From IMG/VR virus record IMGVR_UViG_3300005289_000016, positions 1 to 64,000 of that record: 64,000 nt of DNA; one strand, given 5' to 3'. Source of the stretch: a virus. The position numbers and the translations under genes are program-made. Below the pieces are notes generated by a model. It did no database searches and was not told where the DNA came from. It saw nothing but the letters and a program-made list of their open reading frames with translations. Shown piece after piece: positions 35,543-43,399 of the stretch (position 1 is its first letter; every line of letters starts with the position of its first letter).

Positions 35543-35578
35543 AGCATACAGGGCGGGGATTACCCCGCCCTGTATGCT
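35543..35578. terminator. Bidirectional hairpin between convergent genes
   Basis: AGCATACAGGGCGGGG pairs perfectly over 16 bp around ATTA. It lies between the terminase stop (35539) and the stop of the minus-strand gene (35582). Its outer half is nearly identical to the hairpin at 24484. Confidence 0.8.
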
Positions 35579-35581
35579 GTC

Positions 35582-36844
35582 TTAGCTTTTCCGGTAGTAG
35601 TTCATGGTGATAGTGCGAGCCACCAAGTACAGGATAGCGCCAGTACGGATCGACGACACCAAGTTATCGTTCTTGGTCTTCACGGCCTTACGCACCACTT
35701 TCTCACCGACTTCCCGCATGCCCAGTAACAGGTCATTGTTAGCCCGGGAGGCTTTGTACAGATTGCACAGTTTGGTGAGCAGTCCAGGAATGTCCCGAAC
35801 GTTGATGGTATTGCGATTGGTCGCGATGTAATCGAACAAGTGCTCCAGTGTCAGGTCAACCAACTTGGTCACCTGTGGATCACCTTTCAACTTCGACGAG
35901 TGACGGGTCATGTATTCGAGGCACTGCATCATGTTGTGCAATGGCAACTTCGGCATGCAGCCAGCCACGATCTCGGTCAGTTCCGGGATGATGAAGCTGT
36001 TGCGGTCCGTCATGACTTCGTCAATGTAACGACGATAGATCGAGTAGACGTTCTTGGTGTTCTTGACCACCACTTCACCGTCCATGTTCACCGTGGTGTT
36101 GCTGTTGGTGCGGATCAGAGCAGTGGGGTCTTTACGAACGATCTCGAACACGTCACGAATGTTCTTCAGGTAGCCTTTGATCCGGCCCTGAATGTCGTTG
36201 ACCATGTAGATGATGTCGAAGTCGTCATCGAACTTCTGGAACGTCTTGTTCTTGAAGTGTGGGGATTGGCTGTCCACGGTGGCTTCTGCACGGTAGACGA
36301 GCAGCGCACCCCATGAGCCCAGTTCCTTGAGCTTGAACTTCTTCGGCAGCTTAGCGTAGGTCGCTGTGGCTACCGCCTCGTCAGCCCGGTTTGGAAACCA
36401 GTAAGCCAAGATCGAGGTGATGAACTTGTACTCCAGCACGAGCAAGGCGTCGATCATGCCTTGGTGCTTTTCCTTGTCAGTCAGGGAAGTGGAGGTGTAG
36501 ATGGCATGGACCAACCACAAGCACGACAGGTTCATGACGTCCGTGGAAACGAAGCGCACCTTGTTCGGATCGGGTACGAGCGTACTCAGGGTCAGCAGGT
36601 CTTCCTGCAACGTGACGTCGTCGATGTCCAAGATACCGCTGAGCCATTCCAAACGATCGGACTTGGTAAAGCGCACATCTTGTACGCCCATCAAGTGACC
36701 ACCAAAGAATGCCACGTGGTCATCGTTCTTGTTGGCAAAGGTCTGACGGTAGGCCTGTAGCTTGTGGAGGAACTTGCGGTCGATGGTCAAGTGCTTAGTA
36801 GCCTCCTCGAACAACGACTTCACATTAGGAGCAGGGGTTGACAT
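35582..36844 (-). CDS. Protein of unknown function in packaging/tail block, 420 aa
   Basis: Starts MSTPAPNVKSLFEEATKHLT, with AGGAT upstream of the ATG. It is largely helical with scattered hydrophobic helices. The C-terminal 60 residues contain an amphipathic to hydrophobic stretch (SIRTGAILYLVARTITMNYY) that could contact a membrane. It converges on the terminase gene and is divergent from the early gene at 36989. Gene context suggests a virion or packaging-related protein. The family is not recognised. Confidence 0.65.
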   Translation of the reverse strand: MSTPAPNVKSLFEEATKHLTIDRKFLHKLQAYRQTFANKNDDHVAFFGGHLMGVQDVRFTKSDRLEWLSGILDIDDVTLQEDLLTLSTLVPDPNKVRFVSTDVMNLSCLWLVHAIYTSTSLTDKEKHQGMIDALLVLEYKFITSILAYWFPNRADEAVATATYAKLPKKFKLKELGSWGALLVYRAEATVDSQSPHFKNKTFQKFDDDFDIIYMVNDIQGRIKGYLKNIRDVFEIVRKDPTALIRTNSNTTVNMDGEVVVKNTKNVYSIYRRYIDEVMTDRNSFIIPELTEIVAGCMPKLPLHNMMQCLEYMTRHSSKLKGDPQVTKLVDLTLEHLFDYIATNRNTINVRDIPGLLTKLCNLYKASRANNDLLLGMREVGEKVVRKAVKTKNDNLVSSIRTGAILYLVARTITMNYYRKS

Positions 36845-36907
36845 AACTGGTATCCTGTTGGGACGAGTAGTCGAAGATTCATAGCGATACGCCGTCCACA
36901 GGGGTCG

Positions 36908-36935
36908 ATTCGAATTTATTTCAAGGATACATTAA
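36908..36935 (+). promoter_or_regulatory. Candidate early phage promoter
   Basis: ATTCGAAT at 36908 and ACATTAA starting at 36929, with the shared 21-nt spacing. It is 60 nt upstream of the gene at 36989, in the divergent intergenic region after 36844. Confidence 0.62.
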
Positions 36936-36988
36936 AATGGTGAGCTAGGAACACTAACCAATTGACTTACCCCATTAGGAGTCACCCA

Positions 36989-37591
36989 ATGAACGCATTG
37001 ACCCGTCATCCAATCTTCAAGAACCTGATGGATCACGAAGCGGATGCACATCCAGTACACATTGACGAAGCCGCTCTGGAGGAACTGATGAGCAAGGAAG
37101 ATGGCACCTTCACAGGGACCGTGGGCACTGTTCGCATCGTGGGACGCAACAGCGTCGGCATCGGCCAACACAAACCCGCTGAAGGTAATCTCACCAGCCG
37201 CATCTTCTCGCTGGTAGAAGCCACTCGTTGGTGCAAGCTGCAAGCCGAGTTCCAGGACATCGTTACTGATCACCCGGCCTTCGCCTTGATCCGTGATGAG
37301 CTGCGCACCGCCAATAAAGAAGGCACCCTGAACCAGAAGTTCGACGTCATCGAAGCGACCGGCGCTACCGTGACCTTCGACAAGTTCAAGGGTCTGGTGA
37401 GCATCGGGTTGAACGAACCACAAATGCGTGGCGCGATCAAGGAATACACCAAGCTGGTGGATCTGAGCAACAAGCGCCTGATCAACCACCTGAACGGTGT
37501 GACCCACCTCGACATCTTCAAAGAGCCGCGTGACACCCCAGTTGAGAAAGTCGAGATGACTACCTCGTACTTCGTCAGCTTTGCGGTTTAA
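36989..37591 (+). CDS. Early protein of unknown function, 200 aa
   Basis: Starts MNALTRHPIFKNLMDHEADA, with TTAGGAG before the ATG at 36989. The protein has a possible small beta domain (GTFTGTVGTVRIVGRNSVGI) followed by helices, and ends VEMTTSYFVSFAV. It is led by a candidate early promoter. Not recognised. Confidence 0.68.
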   Translation: MNALTRHPIFKNLMDHEADAHPVHIDEAALEELMSKEDGTFTGTVGTVRIVGRNSVGIGQHKPAEGNLTSRIFSLVEATRWCKLQAEFQDIVTDHPAFALIRDELRTANKEGTLNQKFDVIEATGATVTFDKFKGLVSIGLNEPQMRGAIKEYTKLVDLSNKRLINHLNGVTHLDIFKEPRDTPVEKVEMTTSYFVSFAV

Positions 37592-37696
37592 CCATTCATC
37601 CCATTGATTCTTACCACGTCCCCCAACCGGCCGTGCGCACACCCCTTCGACTTGAGCGGTCGGTGTGGTAAGGATCTTTTTTTGCAGGAATCCCAA
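37592..37696 (+). other. Structured intergenic segment
   Basis: 105 nt between two genes. CTTACCAC (37610-37617) pairs with GTGGTAAG (37665-37672) and is followed by a run of seven T within TCTTTTTTTGC. The 47-nt interior is GC-rich with smaller inverted repeats (GTGCGCAC palindrome at 37633; CGAC/GTCG at 37649-37663). It may be a large terminator or a structured leader of the next gene. Confidence 0.4.
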
Positions 37697-38113
37697 ATGG
37701 AACAAACGTTCGACCAACTGGTCCGCGAGTTCAAAGCCTTGGTTGCCTTCCAGCTGTCCGGGAAAGGTGAGACCATGAGCCCTATTGAGAAACAAGAGAT
37801 ACGGAGGCAGATTGGTAAGCTGGTGGATGCAGTCGCTACACTGGTGGTGGGTATTCCTTGCAAGGGCATGAATCGTCTCAGCATGATGGAGACTGTCGTG
37901 ATGATGTCATCTGTACGTCAAGACATCTTCGACAAGCTCGATAACGTAGGGATCAAGTACTCGCAGTATGCCAGTGAAGGTGCTATCGCTGTACAGTTGA
38001 CTGACAAAGAAAGTGGTGTCTGCATTTACCGCAGTGTCACTGATACATGGAACGATACTGAAATGCGGAACCTGATGGCTACCGTTGTCATGGAGCGCGC
38101 ATCGCTTCATTGA
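37697..38113 (+). CDS. Protein of unknown function, 138 aa
   Basis: Starts MEQTFDQLVREFKALVAFQL, with CAGGAA upstream of the ATG at 37697. An N-terminal helical half (about 80 residues) is followed by strands around KYSQYASEGAIAVQLTDKES and a C-terminal helix ending VVMERASLH. The helix-then-hairpin plan recalls the small-gene array further on. Not recognised. Confidence 0.62.
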   Translation: MEQTFDQLVREFKALVAFQLSGKGETMSPIEKQEIRRQIGKLVDAVATLVVGIPCKGMNRLSMMETVVMMSSVRQDIFDKLDNVGIKYSQYASEGAIAVQLTDKESGVCIYRSVTDTWNDTEMRNLMATVVMERASLH

Positions 38114-38120
38114 CGGACAT

Positions 38121-38153
38121 AGGAGCAGGGACTATCCCCTGCTCCTTTTCTTT
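38121..38153 (+). terminator. Rho-independent terminator
   Basis: AGGAGCAGGG pairs perfectly with CCCTGCTCCT over 10 bp (6-nt loop), followed by TTTCTTTT. It starts 7 nt after the stop at 38113. Confidence 0.8.
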
Positions 38154-38475
38154 TCTAAAACGGGGGTCTGTATAGTATGCAAGGCTTGTCAACTTCTTGG
38201 GAAGGAAAGGGAAGGGGGCAAGACTAATGACGAACGGAGTGAGGAATTAGTCTGGGGGTTGGGATAGGAAGGGAATGGTCTGCCGTGTGGTGGCTGTCTG
38301 GAGGGAAGGTTACTGACCGGAGGATAGACGACACATGAGCTGTTCTAGTGAGGCGAAGCCTCACCTATACTAGAGACCGGGAAAACGTACTCACTCTATA
38401 TGTCTGATTTCGTAGTAAAAAACTTAAAACAACTAAGCTGACCTAAGGTCAGCGTCTATGTCTGAAGGTCTGGTC
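38154..38475 (+). other. Noncoding region with several hairpins
   Basis: About 320 nt without a convincing gene, partly purine-rich (38195-38300). It contains AGACTAAT/ATTAGTCT (38221-38253, 17-nt loop), GTGAGGC-GAA-GCCTCAC near 38350, and GCTGACC-TAA-GGTCAGC (38437-38453) shortly before the next gene. TGTATAGTATGC at about 38169 resembles an extended -10 element. It may encode a small RNA or a long leader. A tRNA is not visible. Confidence 0.4.
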
Positions 38476-39138
38476 ATGAAACTCTACCATTACTCTAAGA
38501 CGCGATTTCCTGAGTTACTGACCAAACGTCTATCGGGGGCCAGTGCAGAGGAGATCCGTAAAGCTGAGAAGCAACGTGACCGTTATGGGTTCGTCGGAGC
38601 CTATGTGGACCATCTCTCTTTCTTCTTTGACCCGATACCATCCAAGACTGTTGCTGACATCTTTAAGAACGATCATCACACATGGTACAAGGGGAGTGTC
38701 CTGTTTGAGTACGTGATTGATGTCAATCAGTTTGAAGCAGACGTTGGTTATGCGGTCACTGAAAGTCGTCGAAAGACAGCCTTCATGGATAAGTTCGTTG
38801 AGGAGCACAATTGGGTCGATGACGATCCAGTACTCTTGGCGAGATACCTGAAGGAGTTGGACGTCCTTGAAAAGCAATGGGGTGAAGTCGGACGTAGTCT
38901 TCCCGGACTCAAGGAGCAGATCGCTCTGAACGTCGGCGGTACCAAACAAGCTTACATCGATGCCTCCAAACGCCCTGATTTCGAAGAAGGTCGCCAACGG
39001 TATGCGACCAATGTGCCACATGTGATGGTCTACCCGAAATCAGGGAAAGCGCAATACACGGAACTCAATAAGCTCACTATCGGGTCAGATGCACGTCAAG
39101 CCATTGTGCGTGCTCAATCCGCTAGTTTTAAATGGTAG
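38476..39138 (+). CDS. Protein of unknown function, 220 aa, ending in FKW
   Basis: Starts MKLYHYSKTRFPELLTKRLS. The ATG at 38476 is chosen for GAAGG 7 nt upstream. The ATG at 38458 has no ribosome site and follows a hairpin. The N-terminus (LYHYSKTRF) and the segment YVDHLSFFFDP recall ART-like or 'LYH'-starting phage proteins, but I see no complete catalytic signature. The C-terminus SASFKW shares the terminal FKW with the next protein. Followed 8 nt later by the next gene. Confidence 0.62.
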   Translation: MKLYHYSKTRFPELLTKRLSGASAEEIRKAEKQRDRYGFVGAYVDHLSFFFDPIPSKTVADIFKNDHHTWYKGSVLFEYVIDVNQFEADVGYAVTESRRKTAFMDKFVEEHNWVDDDPVLLARYLKELDVLEKQWGEVGRSLPGLKEQIALNVGGTKQAYIDASKRPDFEEGRQRYATNVPHVMVYPKSGKAQYTELNKLTIGSDARQAIVRAQSASFKW

Positions 39139-39146
39139 GACGCAAG

Positions 39147-39863
39147 ATGAGCGCAGAGGCTATCAAGCAATGGTTGGACTTACAGCCCACCAATATCCGT
39201 AAGGGTGTGGAGTTCGTATCGGCTGAAGAGGCTGGTCCGATGTTCCACATGAGTCTGGATGGGGAGATCAAGAAGTTCACCCCGTACGTGACTCGTCGTG
39301 CTGCACAGAAAGAGAACATCTCGGTTCCTCGTGTCTCTGTGGCTCCCAGTATCATGGGGTGCTTCGTTGGGTACGTGGCTGCTTGGGGTGACATCGTGTG
39401 GCCGGACTATGGCGGTAAGCGGCACAAGAACGGATGGTACCTCTACGAGATCCCGTACGAGTACGCCATCAAGCCGAACAAGAAACAACTGTTCGACGTA
39501 GAGCAGAGCAATGAGCACTGGCTGGTGACCTACTCTCCCACCACTCGGGAGTACAAGGGTAACATCGTCGCCAAGATGTTCTACGCTGAGCTGAAGATGC
39601 TGCCTCAGACAGGGAAAGATCCTCAGTACATGGTCAAACTACTGATTGACGTCCAGCGTGAAGGCGGGGTGTTGTTCGGGGGTGATCAGGTGCTGGAGAA
39701 AGGCTACTGGATGATCGATGGTCCGTCACCTGAAGTCCATGGCCAATGGGCTGACATCAAACCGTATACGATCAACAAGATCGGCTATGGCGAATACGCC
39801 AAACTCAAAGGCCTGTCTGCGGACATGCTTTCGTTGAACCCTCCTCCTGCATTCAAGTGGTGA
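39147..39863 (+). CDS. Protein of unknown function, 238 aa, ending in FKW
   Basis: Starts MSAEAIKQWLDLQPTNIRKG, with TAGGA before the ATG at 39147. It has FTPYVTRRAAQKENISVPRV followed by VSVAPSIMGCFVGY and GWYLYEIPYEYAIKP, an N-terminal beta domain. The end PPPAFKW matches the FKW end of the preceding protein. The two genes are adjacent and may be diverged partners or carry a common C-terminal targeting tag. Function not recognised. Confidence 0.62.
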   Translation: MSAEAIKQWLDLQPTNIRKGVEFVSAEEAGPMFHMSLDGEIKKFTPYVTRRAAQKENISVPRVSVAPSIMGCFVGYVAAWGDIVWPDYGGKRHKNGWYLYEIPYEYAIKPNKKQLFDVEQSNEHWLVTYSPTTREYKGNIVAKMFYAELKMLPQTGKDPQYMVKLLIDVQREGGVLFGGDQVLEKGYWMIDGPSPEVHGQWADIKPYTINKIGYGEYAKLKGLSADMLSLNPPPAFKW

Positions 39864-39867
39864 GTCC

Positions 39868-40275
39868 ATGAACATCTTTGCATCACTCGAAGAAACCCTG
39901 TCACCCGTCGGTGAACCCAAAGCCCCAGTGATCGGCATGATGGTCGAAGACTGGGATGAGAACGTCCAAGACACGGCAGGCAAGTTGGTCAACATGGGCT
40001 ACGCTGTCCAGACCATCCCTAAAGGGGTCTCGTACTCCGGCGAAGCAGCAGCCAACGGCATAGTCACCCCAGACCCTGTTCCACACGGTCAAGAACCACA
40101 GGTCCTGTTTTACTACAAGGGCAAACCAGAAGACGCTTCCGAAGGGATTCCGATCCTTGTCGTTGAAGATGGCAACGTGAAAGTCAGTGTCGAAGGCAAG
40201 ATGAAAGAACTGGCTGAATACCTAGGCATGATTAAGGACGCTGACGATGATACATCTGATCACGAATATCGCTGA
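39868..40275 (+). CDS. Acidic protein of unknown function, 135 aa
   Basis: Starts MNIFASLEETLSPVGEPKAP. It is acidic, with strands GIPILVVEDGNVKVSVEG and a C-terminal tail DADDDTSDHEYR. The ribosome site is weak, so it may be coupled to the preceding gene 4 nt upstream. Its 3' end overlaps the next gene by 29 nt. Not recognised. Confidence 0.58.
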   Translation: MNIFASLEETLSPVGEPKAPVIGMMVEDWDENVQDTAGKLVNMGYAVQTIPKGVSYSGEAAANGIVTPDPVPHGQEPQVLFYYKGKPEDASEGIPILVVEDGNVKVSVEGKMKELAEYLGMIKDADDDTSDHEYR

Positions 40276-40579
40276 GTGGGCGTTTGTCGCAGGCGTGGTC
40301 CTGTTGATGCTCTACCCCTACCTGTCGTACTACGCTCACCACAGGACGCTCAAGGGCATCCTCGTGGAAAACGGTATCGGTTATTGCGTAGCGTTGCAGA
40401 TCGCTGCCAGAGACCGCTTACACGAGCTCGTAGGCATGCTCTGCATCCTGTTCTTCCTAGCGGCAGTGTCCACCAAGGTCGGTTGTGCCTTGGCGATCTA
40501 CTTCTTCCAACTTTTGTACGTCATCCATCTCGCCATGAGTGCTGGGCATAAGCTCGGTACGATGCCATCCCGTCGTTAA
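40247..40579 (+). CDS. Small multi-pass membrane protein, 110 aa
   Basis: Starts MIHLITNIAEWAFVAGVVLL. Hydrophobic helices are visible at about residues 8-27, 60-78 and 80-97, and it ends with basic residues (GTMPSRR). AAGGA lies upstream within the preceding gene. It is likely an inner-membrane protein. Its role is unknown. Confidence 0.6.
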   Translation: MIHLITNIAEWAFVAGVVLLMLYPYLSYYAHHRTLKGILVENGIGYCVALQIAARDRLHELVGMLCILFFLAAVSTKVGCALAIYFFQLLYVIHLAMSAGHKLGTMPSRR

Positions 40580-40590
40580 CAGGTAATCCG

Positions 40591-41067
40591 ATGATCCTCG
40601 CCACTCCGCTGAACCATCACATCGTCACTCTCTGCACTATCTTGGAACCGGTAGCCAAAGACCCCAATTGGCACCATGATAACATCTGCTGGCTCGGGGT
40701 GGCTGTCTCGTTCATTGCCGGTCGTCAAGGCGATAACGCCGAAGCAGCTTACCCGGTCACGGTCAGAAAGATCATCGGGATTACCAGTGAGGCTCTCTTC
40801 AATGAAATCCTCACTACCCCGTCCCATCCAGCGTTCGTGACTGACAAAGAACGTCGGTTAGTTGCAGAGAAGGTGTTCGGTGAGATTGTGGCGCAGGCGC
40901 ATGAGTTGGTATTGTCGGCTGAATCCGAATGGCACGAGAGTAGTTTGATCTGTGAGCAGTTGCGCGACTTGATGGCCGGGATGTATTACGCCGTTCGTTG
41001 TGTGGCACTGTCTGCTGACATGACCGTGGAAGCAGCGTTGCAGTCCGCTGAGCTTTACAACACGTGA
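40591..41067 (+). CDS. Protein of unknown function, 158 aa
   Basis: Starts MILATPLNHHIVTLCTILEP. It is mostly helical, with conserved-looking histidine and tryptophan residues at the N-terminus (DPNWHHDNICWLG). The C-terminal half is a helical bundle. The ribosome site is weak (CAGGTAATCCG). It is the last gene before a hairpin terminator. Not recognised. Confidence 0.62.
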   Translation: MILATPLNHHIVTLCTILEPVAKDPNWHHDNICWLGVAVSFIAGRQGDNAEAAYPVTVRKIIGITSEALFNEILTTPSHPAFVTDKERRLVAEKVFGEIVAQAHELVLSAESEWHESSLICEQLRDLMAGMYYAVRCVALSADMTVEAALQSAELYNT

Positions 41068-41072
41068 CATAG

Positions 41073-41092
41073 GGGAGGGTTCAGGCCCTCCC
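41073..41092 (+). terminator. Hairpin terminator
   Basis: GGGAGGG and CCCTCCC pair with a 6-nt loop, followed by TTTATGCC. It starts 5 nt after the stop at 41067. Confidence 0.6.
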
Positions 41093-41112
41093 TTTATGCC
41101 GTCTCGAATCTG

Positions 41113-41140
41113 ATTCGAATATTTTTCAACAATACATTGT
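41113..41140 (+). promoter_or_regulatory. Candidate early phage promoter
   Basis: ATTCGAAT at 41113 and ACATTGT starting at 41134, with the shared 21-nt spacing. It is 61 nt before the ATG at 41195 and directly after a terminator. Confidence 0.62.
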
Positions 41141-41194
41141 AGCAGTGAGTAAGGAGAACAATCTACTTACCAATAACCTTTCAGGAGCTACACC

Positions 41195-41551
41195 ATGACT
41201 ACTAAAGCCACCCCAGCACAAATCATCGAAGCCGTTAAAGCAGCCGGTTTCAAAATCATCGACAACCACGATCCAAAGCGTGGCCTCGAAACCATCTGCG
41301 CTGTGGGTGTCCACAAGGCAGGCGGCAAAGAAGAAGTCGTGGCCCTCTACGGTCGCGTCTCTCACTTCAGCGTCAACTCGATCTACTTGGATGACGAAGG
41401 TCGCCCTCATCTGTCCACTTGGTCGGTGGGTGGGTTGATCAAACCGTACGGTGACGTCATGACTGGCGTTGAAGATTACAACGAAGGCCAGAAGCGCAAT
41501 CCGTTGTGCCCTGGCTTTATTGACCGCGTAGAACTGCGTAAAGCAGCCTAA
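41195..41551 (+). CDS. Early protein of unknown function, 118 aa
   Basis: Starts MTTKATPAQIIEAVKAAGFK, with CAGGAG 8 nt before the ATG. It has an N-terminal helix, then strands (LETICAVGVHK, EVVALYGRVSHFSVNSIYLD) and a basic C-terminus. A highly expressed early gene is suggested by the candidate promoter and strong ribosome site. Not recognised. Confidence 0.68.
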   Translation: MTTKATPAQIIEAVKAAGFKIIDNHDPKRGLETICAVGVHKAGGKEEVVALYGRVSHFSVNSIYLDDEGRPHLSTWSVGGLIKPYGDVMTGVEDYNEGQKRNPLCPGFIDRVELRKAA

Positions 41552-41581
41552 GCACCCACCACCCGCAAGAAGGAAATAACC

Positions 41582-41704
41582 ATGCGCTTTCTCCTAGGCT
41601 TCATCACCGGCGTTGCAGTCTGCTGCTACCTCGGTGTCAAGGAACAAGAAAAGAAAACTCCTCCAGTGCAGTCAGCTCCGTCTGAACCTGCGCCGAAGGA
41701 GTAA
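41582..41704 (+). CDS. Small membrane-anchored protein, 40 aa
   Basis: Starts MRFLLGFITGVAVCCYLGVK. One hydrophobic helix with CC near its end is followed by a short Pro/Glu/Ser-rich tail. AAGGA is upstream of the ATG at 41582. Co-transcribed with the preceding gene and followed by a terminator. Could be an anchored effector. No function assigned. Confidence 0.55.
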   Translation: MRFLLGFITGVAVCCYLGVKEQEKKTPPVQSAPSEPAPKE

Positions 41705-41712
41705 CGGCAAAA

Positions 41713-41736
41713 GAGAGGAGCCTACGGGCTCCTCTC
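41713..41736 (+). terminator. Rho-independent terminator (TACG loop)
   Basis: GAGAGGAGCC and GGCTCCTCTC pair over 10 bp around TACG. A T-rich stretch (CTTCTTTTTCTTTG) follows. Confidence 0.75.
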
Positions 41737-41768
41737 CCCCACTTCTTTTTCTTTGTTTCTTGTCTTTC

Positions 41769-42596
41769 TTAACGGCGGCTGCCTACTGTATACCGGAGTA
41801 GCCGTTGATGCTGTGCCCGGTTTGCCATCACGCCCGACTTACGCCAGTTGTCACGCAGGTACTCCTTGTACATCTGGTTGGCATCGGCGAACGAGTCAAC
41901 GATCTCACGAATCCTGCCCAGCGACGCACCACCTCGGATAGCACCTTCGTCAAGTGGGATGATAGTCCGGGTGTAGATGTACGCCTTCACAGCAAGGATC
42001 ACCAGCTCGGTGAACTTGTCGTAATAGTGCGGTGGGATGTTGGCGAGGTTTGGCTCATGACTGACCAAGCAGCGCAAGTAGGCAATCCCCGGCACGCGGT
42101 TCATGTTGGTGATCTCGACGACGTTGTCAGCGACCAGTTGGCAGTACGCGGTCTGGACTTGGGTCCATGCGGCGTTAGACTGCATCAGGCCAGCAGCCGC
42201 CTCGAGCACCATCGAACGGTCTTCGGAGAATGTACCGACACCGCCCATGTTGTTACCTTGACCGTAGCTCAGTCCGTAAGGGACAGTGATCGAGCGGCCT
42301 TGGGTCAATTCCTTGGGGATGGTGTAGACGTACGTCCAGCGATCGACCATCTCGTTCGGAACGTTGTTCAGCGGGATGAAGATCTCCACACCAGAACACA
42401 GGTTGATGTCCACCATTACGCGGGCATCGATCACTTGACGACGGATCACGGTGTCATTGCTGATACCGGTACTGTAGTCACGGATCAGTCCATTCTTGGA
42501 CGGGTCGTAGCGGGTGGGTGAGAAGGTATAGCGGAGCACCTCCTGCGGGATTTCGAAACCTACCCTGTCAAGGGCAATTGTGATAAGGTCCATCAT
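41769..42596 (-). CDS. Putative virion protein, 275 aa
   Basis: Starts MMDLITIALDRVGFEIPQEV. The ATG at 42596 is supported by GAGG 9 nt upstream on that strand. It has strand-rich N-terminal half (MVDINLCSGVEIFIPL), an alanine-rich helix and a C-terminal long helical region. It resembles structural rather than early proteins in composition. It is the only minus-strand gene among early units and divergent from 42658. A virion or neck component is possible. The family is not recognised. Confidence 0.58.
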   Translation of the reverse strand: MMDLITIALDRVGFEIPQEVLRYTFSPTRYDPSKNGLIRDYSTGISNDTVIRRQVIDARVMVDINLCSGVEIFIPLNNVPNEMVDRWTYVYTIPKELTQGRSITVPYGLSYGQGNNMGGVGTFSEDRSMVLEAAAGLMQSNAAWTQVQTAYCQLVADNVVEITNMNRVPGIAYLRCLVSHEPNLANIPPHYYDKFTELVILAVKAYIYTRTIIPLDEGAIRGGASLGRIREIVDSFADANQMYKEYLRDNWRKSGVMANRAQHQRLLRYTVGSRR

Positions 42597-42657
42597 GGTG
42601 ACTTGCCTCGATAAGACGAAGGTACACATGATTGGGTAATACGAAAAGGAGCATAGC

Positions 42658-43326
42658 GTGAATAACGACATCGGTGGTTTGTGGGATGAGGTGCAGTTTC
42701 GTCAAGAGCTGCATGATCGCTTGTTTCATGGCGACATCTACAACCTGACCAAGCCACACCGTTTAACGCATTTGGTCCTGCACCACTGCAAGTACACTTC
42801 CAAGATTTACGGCCTGCACAACCTGTACATCCGTCAGGAATTCTACAAGTCGAATCGCCCGTTGTTCGAGGGCGACGAAGACGGGAAGAATCTTATCCAA
42901 GCCCTGTGCGTGGATGGGATGATCGTCGGGCTGTCCATGTTGAACGTCGCCAACAAACGTTACAGTGACCTCAGATCACGCGATGAACACTGGCCGTTTG
43001 ACTGCTGCGTTGGATTGCTTGTCACCCATACCGGGAAGATGGCCAAGACAATCGAAGACATCGACCACATGGCCCAGACGAACCCCATCGGTGACATCGT
43101 CAGCGTACTGAAAGAAATGATGCGCTGCTACACCGACGTCTACACGTACTTTGGCGATAGCGAACGTGACATGGTCGAGAAGATCTATGCACGCCTGAAC
43201 TTCATCGAAGAGAAGAACATGTTCGGTGAGCGGTTGCAGGCACAGATGCTCATGATCATCAACGAAGCCCGCGAGCGCAAGGGCCTTCGCAAACTGACAG
43301 CCGCAGCAGCCCGAGTGGGTAGCTAG
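42658..43326 (+). CDS. Protein of unknown function, 222 aa (GTG start)
   Basis: Starts MNNDIGGLWDEVQFRQELHD from GTG at 42658 with AAAAGGAG 6 nt upstream. It is largely helical with several histidines and cysteines (HHCKYTSK, DCCVGLLVTHTGK). The C-terminal part is basic (ERKGLRKLTAAAARVG). It is divergent from the preceding minus-strand gene. An ACATGATT at 42626 upstream resembles the early motif half, but the distal element is missing. Not recognised. Confidence 0.65.
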   Translation: MNNDIGGLWDEVQFRQELHDRLFHGDIYNLTKPHRLTHLVLHHCKYTSKIYGLHNLYIRQEFYKSNRPLFEGDEDGKNLIQALCVDGMIVGLSMLNVANKRYSDLRSRDEHWPFDCCVGLLVTHTGKMAKTIEDIDHMAQTNPIGDIVSVLKEMMRCYTDVYTYFGDSERDMVEKIYARLNFIEEKNMFGERLQAQMLMIINEARERKGLRKLTAAAARVGS

Positions 43327-43352
43327 TCAAACATTTAATGAAGATACATTAT
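43325..43352 (+). promoter_or_regulatory. Candidate early phage promoter upstream of PhuZ gene
   Basis: AGTCAAAC at 43325 and ACATTAT starting at 43346, with the shared 21-nt spacing. It is a looser fit to ATTCRA than the others. It is 54 nt upstream of the ATG at 43400. Confidence 0.5.
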
Positions 43353-43399
43353 CATTGTGTGCAACTCCCAAAACCATCAACCTCAATGAGGAAGTCATA

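Noticed and set aside
38154-38475. tRNA gene in the noncoding region
   Set aside because: No GTTCGANNC T-arm, acceptor pairing or anticodon arm could be put together. The inverted repeats are separate simple hairpins.
38476-39138. ADP-ribosyltransferase call for the 220-residue protein
   Set aside because: The LYHYS start is suggestive but no H-Y-E or R-S-E triad could be identified in proper order, so no enzyme name is given.
42626-42632. ACATGATT upstream of the gene at 42658 as an eighth early promoter
   Set aside because: The distal ATTCRA element is absent at the 21-nt position, so it fails the pattern shared by the other seven. Similarly ACATAATG at 47117 lacks the distal element.
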